Assembly (NCBI GenBank): GCA_964570625.1
Contig: CAZMYW010000011.1
Coordinates: 27,384 to 91,383 of the forward strand
DNA length: 64,000 nt
Source: JBFLXB01 sp964570625
Lineage (GTDB): Bacteria > Nitrospirota > Nitrospiria > 2-01-FULL-66-17
Direction of reading: 5' to 3'
The stretch's first letter is position 1; every line of letters starts with the position of its first letter. Positions 17,037-25,107 of the stretch are shown here, piece by piece. The notes beneath the pieces were generated by a model, which was not told the origin of the DNA, made no database searches, and saw only the letters and a list, made by a program, of their open reading frames with translations. The translations under genes were made by a program, and so were the position numbers.

Positions 17037-19586
17037 CTATCGATCGGGCTTTCCATAGCGTTCTAAAAACTCGCGACGAAAGTCTCGTTCCTTCTCCGGG
17101 TCGAGACGAATGAATCCATCCGGATAACGTAAATCGGCGGTCATGCGATTGTAGATATCGATTTCATCGTACCGATTCAGCGCTTCTCCGGCCAGATACT
17201 CCAGCCGCAGATTTCGGTCGAGATTCGGTTGATACCCTTTCAGCCATCCCGCAACATCCTCTCGTCGCCCTGCATAGGCGCGCAAGAGATCGATGGGTGA
17301 TGTGATGTTCACATCGGCCAGCGACTGACGGATCTCATCGTGGAGATTGAACTGCTTCTGCAGCTCGCGCGCGTCGATTACCATGGGCTCAGCATGTCCG
17401 AGCAGCGTCACGTCATAACCCTTAAGAGCAATCTCACTATTCCAGATACTGCCGTAAGGAAACACGCCCAGGAACGTGCCGATCTGGCTCTTCACCGCCG
17501 CTGGACTGGTTTCGTATAAGGGAACCCACTGGGAAATGAATCCACCGGGATTCAGATGCGCCCGACATAGCTGAAAGAATTCTCGTGTATAAAGCGCCGC
17601 CGCCCCCTTTGTCCACGGGTGAATCGGATCCGTTGTAATCAGGTCGAAGGAGTCCTTGGTGGTCGTGATGTAATGACGGGCATCGTCGTAGATGACTTGA
17701 GTACGGGGGTCATTCAGTACATCGTAGTTCTCGTCTGTGAAATACACGCCCGAGGCGGCGGTGACGTCGGGTTCGATTTCAACGATGACGATGCGTTCAA
17801 TGTTCGGATAACGAGTGAAGACGCCGGCAGTGACCCCGGCGCCAAACCCCATGATCAGTACGGATTTGGGATCGGGGTGTAACATCGCTGGAATATGTCC
17901 GAGCATACGTTGCAGCCGCATATCTTCGGGCCAGGTCGAGGCCTCGGTCTTGCCGTTGATATGGAAGCTTCGGTATCCATCCCCCTTGGTTTTCGACACG
18001 GCGATGGATGCATACCGGCCTTCGCTCGTATGGAGGTATTCGGCCGGCTCATCCCATCGATGGACCTCCCGGCCGAACGCGATCATTCCGGGGCGGATTT
18101 CCGGTATGACGGACCCCGCAATGACACTGACGATCAGGGCCGCTGTGGCGATGACGACACGACTCGTACCGTCACGCCGAATCGTGCTGCTGGATGGAGG
18201 CGGCGGTGCTACCCTCTTCGTCCAGGAGGTTTTCAGCATCAGAAACGCCGCCAGGCCGGCGCAAAATGTCAGCAACCACTGGGCCTGACGAGTTCCCATC
18301 AGTGCGATGATCGCCACACTGAACCCCAGCGCACCCAGAATGGCTCCGATCGTGTTGGCTGCATACAGATGTCCGACCAGCTTGCCGGGATCACGGTGGT
18401 TGTGCCCGGCGGCGGCCACGGCGAGCGGAAAACTCGCTCCCCAGAATAGGGTAGCCGGAGCCAGCGCGACCGTGACGCGTAACAGATCATCCAGGCAACG
18501 CTGGAGCCAGGTGTCGGTTGATGCGATGAAGTGCACGTGGGGTATCACGGACGTGATGGCGTACGCCGCGTAGGGAATACTCAGCACCAACATCACCTGG
18601 CAGAGAGCGAGCAGCTGTGCAGGGTGCTTCGCCTTGCGGCACCCGTATGATCCCAGCGTACTGCCCGCGCCGAGCCCTGCCAGGAATACCGTCAGGATCA
18701 CGGAGAAGGTATACACGGTGGTTCCAAGGAGCAGTGACAGGGTCCGTGTCCAGACGACTTGCGCACCGAGCGCGGTCAGGCCGGACAGCCCGATCACCAG
18801 ATGGACCGTTGATACGGAGAAAGGGGGGTCGGCCCGGTCACCCGCATCTCCAGGGGCGTGTTGATAACGACCTGCAAGCGTATAGCTGGCGATCGCGATC
18901 CCCACGTTCAGAGTCACGGCCACCCACGTCGCAGCGTAGACGTCATAGGTCCTCAACAGATACAACCCAGCCAGCGCGGTCCCAATCACGGCGCCGACGA
19001 TGTTGGCGCTATAAAACAGACCGAGACGTGAATAACCAACGGAGGTCAACTGCATCCACCGCGAAATGGCCGGCAAGGTCGCACCCATCAGGATAGTGGG
19101 AGGTAACAGGAGAACCGCACACACCAGGCTGCGCAACGCGATGCCATCGGCGCCATATCCGGCGGATGCCACATACACCTGTGTGACAACCGGGAGGGCT
19201 AGGGGAATGACGACTCCGCACAACGCGATGCACAACTCGATCAACGCGTAGACCTTCAATGGGTGATGGCCGACAGAAATAGCCCGGTGGTACCACACAC
19301 TGCCGATACACAGTCCGCCCATGAACGAAGCGAGGAGGATGCCTAGCGAGAGCGTCGAAGAGCCGATGGTGAAGCGCAGGAGATGAAACCACACGACTTC
19401 GTAGATCAACGCCGCGGCGCCACTGGCGACAAACAGGGCCAGTAAAAGCAGTAGCACGCGCGGATTCTCTGAAGCCTCGGGTTGCGAGCGACGCACCACG
19501 GTGAGATGGGATGGTCGAGCGGACCCGGCGTGGCGGCCTGCCGATACCGATGAGACGTGAGGACGTGCTTTGTGCCGTGAAGCCAC
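17037..19586 (-). CDS. Polytopic transporter-like protein fused to a spermidine-synthase-like domain
   Basis: Protein of 849 residues. Residues about 45-500 contain some 12-14 membrane helices in a major-facilitator-like arrangement; the C-terminal part (about 520-800) is a Rossmann methyltransferase fold of the spermidine synthase class with VLIMGFGAGVTAGVF and ERIVIVEIEPDV in place of the usual GGGDG motif. Such fusions are widespread in environmental bacteria and their substrate is not established. Aminopropyl transfer cannot be assumed. It stands alone, convergent with ftsY, and starts 150 bp from the next gene. Confidence 0.75.
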   Translation of the reverse strand: MASRHKARPHVSSVSAGRHAGSARPSHLTVVRRSQPEASENPRVLLLLLALFVASGAAALIYEVVWFHLLRFTIGSSTLSLGILLASFMGGLCIGSVWYHRAISVGHHPLKVYALIELCIALCGVVIPLALPVVTQVYVASAGYGADGIALRSLVCAVLLLPPTILMGATLPAISRWMQLTSVGYSRLGLFYSANIVGAVIGTALAGLYLLRTYDVYAATWVAVTLNVGIAIASYTLAGRYQHAPGDAGDRADPPFSVSTVHLVIGLSGLTALGAQVVWTRTLSLLLGTTVYTFSVILTVFLAGLGAGSTLGSYGCRKAKHPAQLLALCQVMLVLSIPYAAYAITSVIPHVHFIASTDTWLQRCLDDLLRVTVALAPATLFWGASFPLAVAAAGHNHRDPGKLVGHLYAANTIGAILGALGFSVAIIALMGTRQAQWLLTFCAGLAAFLMLKTSWTKRVAPPPPSSSTIRRDGTSRVVIATAALIVSVIAGSVIPEIRPGMIAFGREVHRWDEPAEYLHTSEGRYASIAVSKTKGDGYRSFHINGKTEASTWPEDMRLQRMLGHIPAMLHPDPKSVLIMGFGAGVTAGVFTRYPNIERIVIVEIEPDVTAASGVYFTDENYDVLNDPRTQVIYDDARHYITTTKDSFDLITTDPIHPWTKGAAALYTREFFQLCRAHLNPGGFISQWVPLYETSPAAVKSQIGTFLGVFPYGSIWNSEIALKGYDVTLLGHAEPMVIDARELQKQFNLHDEIRQSLADVNITSPIDLLRAYAGRREDVAGWLKGYQPNLDRNLRLEYLAGEALNRYDEIDIYNRMTADLRYPDGFIRLDPEKERDFRREFLERYGKPDR

Positions 19587-19735
19587 CGTTACCTACAGGG
19601 TCGAGTTTCTTAAATGACAGGGTGAGCCAAGTGGATTCACTGTGCCTCGTGCGACACAACCAGTATATCTCACGTTTATGAGTAGGGAAGGCCGTGCGGG
19701 GGCTTACGGAGTAGTGCCGAAGTACGGTTCTAGGC

Positions 19736-19993
19736 TCACCCGCCACTCAGCGCTTGGACCAGCTGCACCACGTCGGTCGGGCCAAGCGGGTGCGTCAGCT
19801 CGAACACCTGCTCGCCGTTGACGAAGAACCGCATGTGCGCCCGTATCTTGTCCTGCTCGTCGATCACGCGGAATCGCAGGCCGGGGTATTGACGGTCGAG
19901 GTCGGCAAGCAGTTCGGCGAGTGTCGTGCCGATGGCTTCGACCTCGTGCACGGTGGTATAGGAGAGCAGCGGGCTGGGAATGAGCACCCTCAT
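19736..19993 (-). CDS. MoaD/ThiS-like ubiquitin-fold sulfur carrier
   Basis: Protein of 85 residues ending in the diglycine tail (QALSGG) that is adenylated and thiocarboxylated in MoaD/ThiS proteins. The core (MRVLIPSPLLSYT, TLAELLADLDRQYPGLRFR, HMRFFVNGEQ) fits the beta-grasp fold. No E1-like or moaE/thiG gene is nearby. It lies directly after a BNR-repeat protein gene, a pairing seen in other genomes, so it may serve a pathway other than molybdopterin or thiazole synthesis. Confidence 0.75.
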   Translation of the reverse strand: MRVLIPSPLLSYTTVHEVEAIGTTLAELLADLDRQYPGLRFRVIDEQDKIRAHMRFFVNGEQVFELTHPLGPTDVVQLVQALSGG

Positions 19994-19997
19994 GGCC

Positions 19998-21191
19998 TCA
20001 GCCTCGATGCAACGGTATTCTCATCGTACTTCCGCGGTTTCCACGGCATAAATTTCGGGAAGGTGCCGCGCGATACACGTCCACCGGCTGCCTTCGTCGC
20101 GGCTCGTCCATACCTCGCCGCTCGTTTGTCATGGCCTGACGTTTCACCGTCCACCAGGCCTGGCTCTTGGGCAGGCCGGAATCAAGGCGCTGCCACGTCT
20201 TTCCGCCATTGTGCGTGACGTAGGCGCTGGGAATGCCGTCCGGGCTCGTGCGCGGCCAGACGGTCTGTCCGTCCATGGGGAACACCCACACCGTGTCCGC
20301 GTCGCGTGGGTGCACCACCACCGGAAACCCGATGTCGCCGACCCGTTTCGGCATGTTCTTCCCGATCCGCGTCCACTGGTTCGACGGCCGATCGAGTCGG
20401 TAAATGCCGCAGTGATTCTGTTGGTACAACCGGTCCGGGTTGCTCGGACAGAGCCGGACGCAATGGGGGTCGTGGAACGCGATATTGGCCGCATCGAACC
20501 CTTCGATCACTTCCATCCCCTTCATGATGGGAGACCAGGTTCGGCCACGGTCGACTGATTCGTGTACGCCGCCGCTCGACATGGCGAAATAAAGGTGGGC
20601 GGGATCGCGCGGGTCGACGATAATCGAGTGCATTGTCGGTCCATCCGGAGTGCCGCCTTGCTCGTCGCCCATCCATGCCCGGTATTGCATATTGTCATTC
20701 AGGCCCGGCAATGGCTCCCACGTGACGCCGCCGTCGTCGGAACGGAAGAGGCCCTGCGGCGAAGTGCCCGCGTACCACACGTTCGGCTCGTTCGCGTGGC
20801 GCGGCGTGAGCCAAAATGTGTGATCGACCGTGCGGCCCTTTTCGCCCTCGGGGACTTTCGGGAACGCGGGTGGGCGCGCCGCTTCTTTCCAGGTGCGGCC
20901 GAGATCCGTGGAGCGAAAGACGGTTGGACCGAGGTGACCGGTTTTCGCCGCGGCCAGGAGTGTTCGTCCGTCCCGCGGGTCGAGCACGACGTGATTGATG
21001 ATGTGCCCGAGGAAGTGCGGCCCGTCGGCGCGCCAGGTCCGTCGTGCGGTATCGCCGTGATACAGCCACGCGCCCTTGCGTGTGGCGACCAAGACCAGCA
21101 CCCGACGCGCCGGGCGTGTGGGTGGGGCGCTCTTAGCACGAGCCTTCGGTTTTGGTTTTCGAGTGACGGTCTTCTGAGGTGTACGTGCCAT
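19998..21191 (-). CDS. BNR/sialidase-fold repeat protein, frameshifted near the C-terminus
   Basis: Beta-propeller protein with repeated Asp-box motifs (STDLGRTWKE, SDDGGVTWEP, SVDRGRTWSP, THNGGKTWQR). The start at 21191 follows a GAGAGAG-type site and gives a basic N-terminus. After WWTVKRQAMT (near 20130) the reading frame turns into an Arg-rich tail. In the next frame the expected last blade is intact: TSGEVWTSRDEGSRWTC onward, ending at TGA 20021-20023. A small deletion or an assembly error has therefore shifted the frame and removed roughly a dozen codons. The protein is probably misfolded at its last blade. Confidence 0.75.
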   Translation of the reverse strand: MARTPQKTVTRKPKPKARAKSAPPTRPARRVLVLVATRKGAWLYHGDTARRTWRADGPHFLGHIINHVVLDPRDGRTLLAAAKTGHLGPTVFRSTDLGRTWKEAARPPAFPKVPEGEKGRTVDHTFWLTPRHANEPNVWYAGTSPQGLFRSDDGGVTWEPLPGLNDNMQYRAWMGDEQGGTPDGPTMHSIIVDPRDPAHLYFAMSSGGVHESVDRGRTWSPIMKGMEVIEGFDAANIAFHDPHCVRLCPSNPDRLYQQNHCGIYRLDRPSNQWTRIGKNMPKRVGDIGFPVVVHPRDADTVWVFPMDGQTVWPRTSPDGIPSAYVTHNGGKTWQRLDSGLPKSQAWWTVKRQAMTNERRGMDEPRRRQPVDVYRAAPSRNLCRGNRGSTMRIPLHRG

Positions 21192-21238
21192 GTTCTCTCT
21201 CCTTGTAGGTCTCACTCCGCAAACCGATCGAACCGGCG

Positions 21239-21643
21239 CTAACCTCGTAGCGGAAGGAGCGCTCTCAGCCGGTCGTCCCGAAGGTACAACCCTCCCCACA
21301 CCAACACGCCAAGAATGATCGGCATGAAGAATGGCTCGCCGATACGCAGGTGGGTGGCGGTTGCGCCGCCAAGATAGCCTGTCAGCAAAATCGCGCCGAG
21401 AACGGAGGTGCGCGGAATCAGATAGACGACGACACAGGCGAGTTCGATGACCCCGAGCCCGAGAGCGAGGCTCCCAGAATATCCCAAGTGAACGAATCCC
21501 TCCACCACAGCAGCCGGCTGCATCAGTTTCATGGCGCCGCTGAAGAGCAGCATCAGCACCGGCAGGGCGCTCATGATGTATCCGGCCCAGAGCATTTTCT
21601 TCGTGTGCGTACCCAATGTAGGAGGATGTGTTCTTTCTATCAT
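21239..21643 (-). CDS. DoxX-like membrane protein
   Basis: Protein of 134 residues with four predicted membrane helices (AGYIMSALPVLMLLFSGAMK, LALGLGVIELACVVVYLI, VLGAILLTGYLGGATATHL, FMPIILGVLVWGGLYL). The pattern and GYLGGATATHLR fit the DoxX-like family, whose role is unclear. It lies 43 bp downstream of the sigma/SRPBCC fusion gene and is likely co-transcribed with it. Confidence 0.75.
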   Translation of the reverse strand: MIERTHPPTLGTHTKKMLWAGYIMSALPVLMLLFSGAMKLMQPAAVVEGFVHLGYSGSLALGLGVIELACVVVYLIPRTSVLGAILLTGYLGGATATHLRIGEPFFMPIILGVLVWGGLYLRDDRLRALLPLRG

Positions 21644-21686
21644 CTGTTCTCCTTTTCAGATCTTCACCAGGGCTTGCGTTCCGACG

Positions 21687-22619
21687 TTACGTTTCAGCAA
21701 CGGTCTTCAGGTTGCTTAGACCCGCCTCGAAGTCCTTGCCGACCATGCTGTCCATACTGAAAAATAAACACATGACCTTCGACATGTAGGGCATGGGGCC
21801 GTGTATGGCCCACGTGACGTTCGTGGCATCGCCCTGGGGATCCAGCGTGAACTCAACGATGTTGTGGGCTTCGAATGGCTTGACGAAGTCGAGTTTCATC
21901 ATGACTTGGGAGGGAGGAGACGACTCCGTGATCTCCATGCGCCCTTTGCCCACGTTTTTGTCGCCGTCCCACTCATACGCGGCGCCTCTGCCGCTTTCCG
22001 AGCCGCTGAATGTCCTCTTCATCGCAGGGTCCTTTTTCTCGTAGGGTGACCAGGACCCGAAACTGTGGAGGTCGTTGATAAGCGGAAAAATTTTCTCTGG
22101 CGGGGCGTTAATGCTCGCCGAGCGCTGGACTCGGAACGTGTCCGGCGTGGTCGCGGCGTAGATGAGCACTGAGGCGTGGGCGATCGCCTCGGTAGTCAGG
22201 CCGCACACCTCGCGTAGCGTGAGGGCTACCTGTGCATCCGGCGACAGGGCCGGGTGGCAGCAGGTGAAGATGAGGCGCAGCCGGTCGTCCTCAACGCACT
22301 CATCCTCCCATGCCGCGGGGTCGGGGATCGCGTCGTCGACCGGCTCAGGAACATCGTCCAGCGACTCGAGCCGCGCGCGTCGGCGGATGGCATCGATGGC
22401 CTTGAACCGTCCGGCCGACACCAGCCACGCCCGTGGATTGGCGGGGACACCGTCGCGCGGCCACTGCCCCAGCGTGGTCCGGAACGCCTCGTGCAGCGCT
22501 TCCTCCGCGACGTCGAAGTCGCCGAGCAGACGGATCAGCGTGGCGAGCACGCGTCGCGACTCGGCGCGGTAGAGGTCGTCCACCATCTCGCGCACGCGTT
22601 CTGGTGCCTCATTGCTCAT
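21687..22619 (-). CDS. Truncated ECF sigma factor fused in frame to an SRPBCC domain
   Basis: Protein of 310 residues made of two unrelated parts. Residues 1-149 are an ECF-type sigma factor: region 2 (LLGDFDVAEEALHEAF, PRAWLVSAGRFKAIDAIRRR), the FTCCHPALSPDAQVALTLREVCG segment, ending at TTEAIAHA inside region 4 before the recognition helix. From residue 150 (SVLIYAATTPDTFRVQRS) the sequence is an SRPBCC/polyketide-cyclase-like protein that lacks its usual start and membrane helix. The junction is near base 22172. A deletion joining two genes is the simplest explanation. Promoter recognition by the sigma part should be lost. Confidence 0.75.
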   Translation of the reverse strand: MSNEAPERVREMVDDLYRAESRRVLATLIRLLGDFDVAEEALHEAFRTTLGQWPRDGVPANPRAWLVSAGRFKAIDAIRRRARLESLDDVPEPVDDAIPDPAAWEDECVEDDRLRLIFTCCHPALSPDAQVALTLREVCGLTTEAIAHASVLIYAATTPDTFRVQRSASINAPPEKIFPLINDLHSFGSWSPYEKKDPAMKRTFSGSESGRGAAYEWDGDKNVGKGRMEITESSPPSQVMMKLDFVKPFEAHNIVEFTLDPQGDATNVTWAIHGPMPYMSKVMCLFFSMDSMVGKDFEAGLSNLKTVAET

Positions 22620-22646
22620 GAGTAGCGCTCCGGCGGCTCGGGCTGC

Positions 22647-22735
22647 CTAGCTGTTCGCCAAGGTCAATTGCCACGACACGCCAAATCTATCTTGTCCGTG
22701 AGGCGGCCACGATTCCGTGGACAATGAGTCAAGCA
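22647..22735 (-). pseudogene. Possible remnant of a VOC/PhnB-like protein
   Basis: Open frame ending in TAG at 22647 reads QDRFGVSWQLTLANS, like the last strand of PhnB-type VOC proteins. It has no start and runs directly out of the transposase remnant. VOC genes often precede this class of sigma factor, which supports the reading. Short and uncertain. Confidence 0.35.
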
Positions 22736-22829
22736 CGTCATGGGCCTCGTACGTCATACACGAGAGATACCCGAGCGCGGGCGACTCCACTGGCGATTGT
22801 AAAACAGCTCGATGTCGTCAAACAATACA
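22736..22829 (-). pseudogene. C-terminal remnant of an IS3-family transposase
   Basis: Read in two frames, the - strand gives VLFDDIELFYNRQW and then PALGYLSCMTYEA, matching the end of IS3-family OrfB transposases (IEvFYNRqRrHSaLGYlSPmtYE) with one frameshift. No inverted repeat, orfA or upstream catalytic part is present. It marks past IS activity at the edge of the AT-rich insert. Confidence 0.55.
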
Positions 22830-22842
22830 GCGCGCGGGTCAC

Positions 22843-22860
22843 GTCCTAAATGTGTGTTGA
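22843..22860 (+). repeat. Left arm of an inverted repeat around the AT-rich gene
   Basis: GTCCTAAATGTGTGTTGA is repeated exactly in inverted orientation at 23579-23596. The match extends outward for 12 more bases at 9 of 12 positions (22831-22842 against 23597-23608). No flanking target duplication is visible. Confidence 0.6.
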
Positions 22861-22899
22861 GGGTTGCAAAATTAATCCAAACGTGACAAATAACCCACT

Positions 22900-23493
22900 A
22901 TGTTGGAATGGGCTGGGGTGGAAGCATGGCTTAAGCGAGAAGGGGCTACCTTGCTCAAAGCCCCTTTGACATTTATTGGCGCGGTCGCCATCGGTGCTGC
23001 CGCAGGTTTTTGGGGTCAGGGGCTCATTCTTGAGGAACGGATGACGAACCTCAAAGAGGAATTGCAATTTGTGCAGCAGCGAGCCGGGATTGTTCCGTCA
23101 GAAAATAAATATGAAAATTTCACTAACTCAGAACTGAGGCCGATGGCCACTGACCGCTTAGTGAAATTTCGAGATTTTATCAGACAATTGACTGTCGCCT
23201 ATGATCGACTCTATGTACAGCATCCAACACGACCAGGAATTCCACAAAATCCAGCCGACATAACTGAGCGAGAATTTAACAACAAATTCCTGGAAACCGG
23301 AATGCAATTCCAGGATATATATGACAGAACATTGAAAATTGATCTTATTTTAATAAAACAGGCCATGCAGAAGCGAACTTCATCTGGTGCTAGTGCAATG
23401 TCAGAGGATCGCTATCAACACACCAACATGAATACTTTCGTGCTGAGAGATTTGGCAGACGATTTCGAGCGTCTGCTGAAAAATCTCCCCTAG
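22900..23493 (+). CDS. Orphan membrane-anchored hypothetical protein in an AT-rich insert
   Basis: Protein of 197 residues, not recognised. One membrane helix lies near the N-terminus (APLTFIGAVAIGAAAGFWGQG), followed by a helical, charged region with LKEELQFVQQR as a likely coiled coil. Base composition is visibly AT-richer than the neighbours, with AAA, ATA and TTA codons that are rare elsewhere in the window. No good ribosome site precedes ATG 22900. The gene lies inside an 18-bp perfect inverted repeat next to a transposase remnant, which suggests horizontal arrival. Confidence 0.6.
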   Translation: MLEWAGVEAWLKREGATLLKAPLTFIGAVAIGAAAGFWGQGLILEERMTNLKEELQFVQQRAGIVPSENKYENFTNSELRPMATDRLVKFRDFIRQLTVAYDRLYVQHPTRPGIPQNPADITEREFNNKFLETGMQFQDIYDRTLKIDLILIKQAMQKRTSSGASAMSEDRYQHTNMNTFVLRDLADDFERLLKNLP

Positions 23494-23578
23494 GCTGTTT
23501 TTACCAAATCCCCGAACGTCCAAATCCTGTCAGTAGTTGCTGACTCCATCGCGGGCGTTGCTAATTCGTCAGCAGCGA

Positions 23579-23596
23579 TCAACACACATTTAGGAC
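23579..23596 (-). repeat. Right arm of the inverted repeat around the AT-rich gene
   Basis: TCAACACACATTTAGGAC, the exact reverse complement of 22843-22860. The arms enclose about 720 bp. Between the orphan gene and this arm there is a weak GTCAG/CTGAC hairpin near 23529. Confidence 0.6.
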
Positions 23597-23690
23597 ATCA
23601 CCGGCGCGGGCGTGGTCGTGAAAGGTCCGCAGAAACACGCACTGGAGCAGCAAGAAAGAGTGCTCTGAGCCTAATTATTCCAGAGAGGCC

Positions 23691-24185
23691 CTAGGCGGGG
23701 ATGAACGTGAGGGCGACGCCGTTGTTGCACCATCGACGCCCAGTGGGCGGAGGCCCGTCCTTGAAAACGTGCCCCTGATGGCCGCCGCAACGCGCGCAGT
23801 GATATTCGGTTCGCGGCAGGATGAGTGCGAAGTCGGTTTTGGTCTCTACCCGTCCGTCGATCGAGCGAAAGAAGCTCGGCCATCCGGTCTTGCTGTCATA
23901 TTTCATGTCAGAGGTAAACAGCGGCAGGGCGCACGCGGCACAGACGTACTCGCCGTGTCTCGTTTCCCGGTTGAGTGGACTCGAAAACTTGGGCTCGGTC
24001 CCTTCATCGCGCAAGATACGGTACTGCTCCGGCGTCAGGAGCTTCTTCCATTCGTCCTTCGTCTTATGAATCTTCTCGATCGTCACCGAGGTGCCCTCAC
24101 CGGCCCTCGAAACAGCTGATTTTCCAAAAGCCAGCAGGGTCAGTCCCAATACACCCCAACCAACCAAGAAATGTCGTCGTTCCAT
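23691..24185 (-). CDS. msrB: Peptide-methionine (R)-S-oxide reductase MsrB, exported
   Basis: Reduces the R epimer of methionine sulfoxide. Protein of 164 residues with a twin-arginine-type signal (ERRHFLV followed by a hydrophobic stretch), so it likely acts in the periplasm. The SelR domain has both zinc CxxC pairs (CAAC, CARC), TGWPSFF, and the catalytic Cys in RWCNNG, where the family usually has RYCxN. ATG 24185 follows GGGAGG; a longer frame to 24269 would hide the signal peptide. It lies 32 bp after msrA. Confidence 0.92.
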   Translation of the reverse strand: MERRHFLVGWGVLGLTLLAFGKSAVSRAGEGTSVTIEKIHKTKDEWKKLLTPEQYRILRDEGTEPKFSSPLNRETRHGEYVCAACALPLFTSDMKYDSKTGWPSFFRSIDGRVETKTDFALILPRTEYHCARCGGHQGHVFKDGPPPTGRRWCNNGVALTFIPA

Positions 24186-24217
24186 GATGATCCTCCCGTA
24201 TGCTCGCGGGATAGGGT

Positions 24218-24862
24218 TCAATGAGGAGCGGTTCCCCAGAGTGTGGTGAGACGTGCGTCCCGCCCACACCGCGATCGGTAAAACTTGTAGCGGAACGGGT
24301 TCTTCCGATAATAGTCCTGGTGATACTCCTCGGCCGGATAGAACGAGACGGCCGGAGAAATGCCTGTCACAATCGGCTGAGTGAACCGCCCCGTCTCCTT
24401 CAGTTTCCGTCTGGAGTCCTCGGCCAGGTGTCGCTGTTCTTCGCTGTGATAGAAGACGGCGGATTGATACGTCGGGCCGCGATCACAGAATTGCCCTTCG
24501 GCTGACAGCGGATCAACATTCCGCCAGAAGACGTCCAGGAGCTGAGTGTAGCTGGTCTGAGCGGGATCGTAGACCACCTGAACTGCTTCAATGTGGCCGG
24601 TCGTTCCCTCGGACACCGCTTCATAACTCGGATTCGGCGTGTGCCCACCCGTGTAGCCCGAGGTTGTTGAGCGCACCCCTGGCAGAATATCGAATGGCTG
24701 CTCCATGCACCAGAAGCATCCCCCGGCGAACGTCGCGGTGGCGAGGTTTTTTGGGGCAGCGGGGATGGCGGGAGCGCTCCCGGCAAGAGCCCCCTCAGGT
24801 GACCGATACCCAAAGAGCGCGAGTGCGATCGTAGTGACCGTTACACCCAGAAAAAATCTCAT
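24218..24862 (-). CDS. msrA: Peptide-methionine (S)-S-oxide reductase MsrA, exported
   Basis: Reduces the S epimer of methionine sulfoxide. Protein of 214 residues with a signal peptide (RFFLGVTVTTIALALFGY) and the catalytic GCFWCMEQPF motif near residue 47, then GYTGGHTPNPSYEAV and EEYHQDYY. ATG 24862 is chosen for the AGGAGG site 7 bases away; an upstream ATG at 24877 is in frame. Together with MsrB it forms a periplasmic methionine-repair pair. The 245 bp upstream (24863-25107) hold no gene. Confidence 0.93.
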   Translation of the reverse strand: MRFFLGVTVTTIALALFGYRSPEGALAGSAPAIPAAPKNLATATFAGGCFWCMEQPFDILPGVRSTTSGYTGGHTPNPSYEAVSEGTTGHIEAVQVVYDPAQTSYTQLLDVFWRNVDPLSAEGQFCDRGPTYQSAVFYHSEEQRHLAEDSRRKLKETGRFTQPIVTGISPAVSFYPAEEYHQDYYRKNPFRYKFYRSRCGRDARLTTLWGTAPH

Positions 24863-25107
24863 GGCGAACCTCCTCACGTGAAAGCCCGGCTTGGACCGAT
24901 GTTCCCCATCGATCGAGTCAGCAGAGCTCGGCGATCCAGTTTGCCGTCGTGCAATATTGTATTGAGAAGGTACCAGCCGTTGCTAACGGTTCGATGAAGG
25001 ATTCTTGACAGTCTGATGAAGTTTATAGAGGGGTCGTTAGGCGTGTTGCGCCCGGCACCTCACTAGGGATGGTTTCCGGGACTTGTTGCCGGAGCTTGAC
25101 GAATGTT

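Noticed and set aside
17037..19586. Naming the fused protein spermidine synthase (speE)
   Set aside because: The GGGDG-type motif is altered and the polyamine-site residues could not be located, so only the fold is claimed.
22831..23608. Integron attC sites around the AT-rich gene
   Set aside because: GTTGAGG next to the left arm fails the GTTRRRY rule at its last base and no RYYYAAC partner is present.
25003..25022. Promoter-like TTGACA with TTTATA on the + strand
   Set aside because: The spacing between the boxes is too short, and no + strand gene follows.
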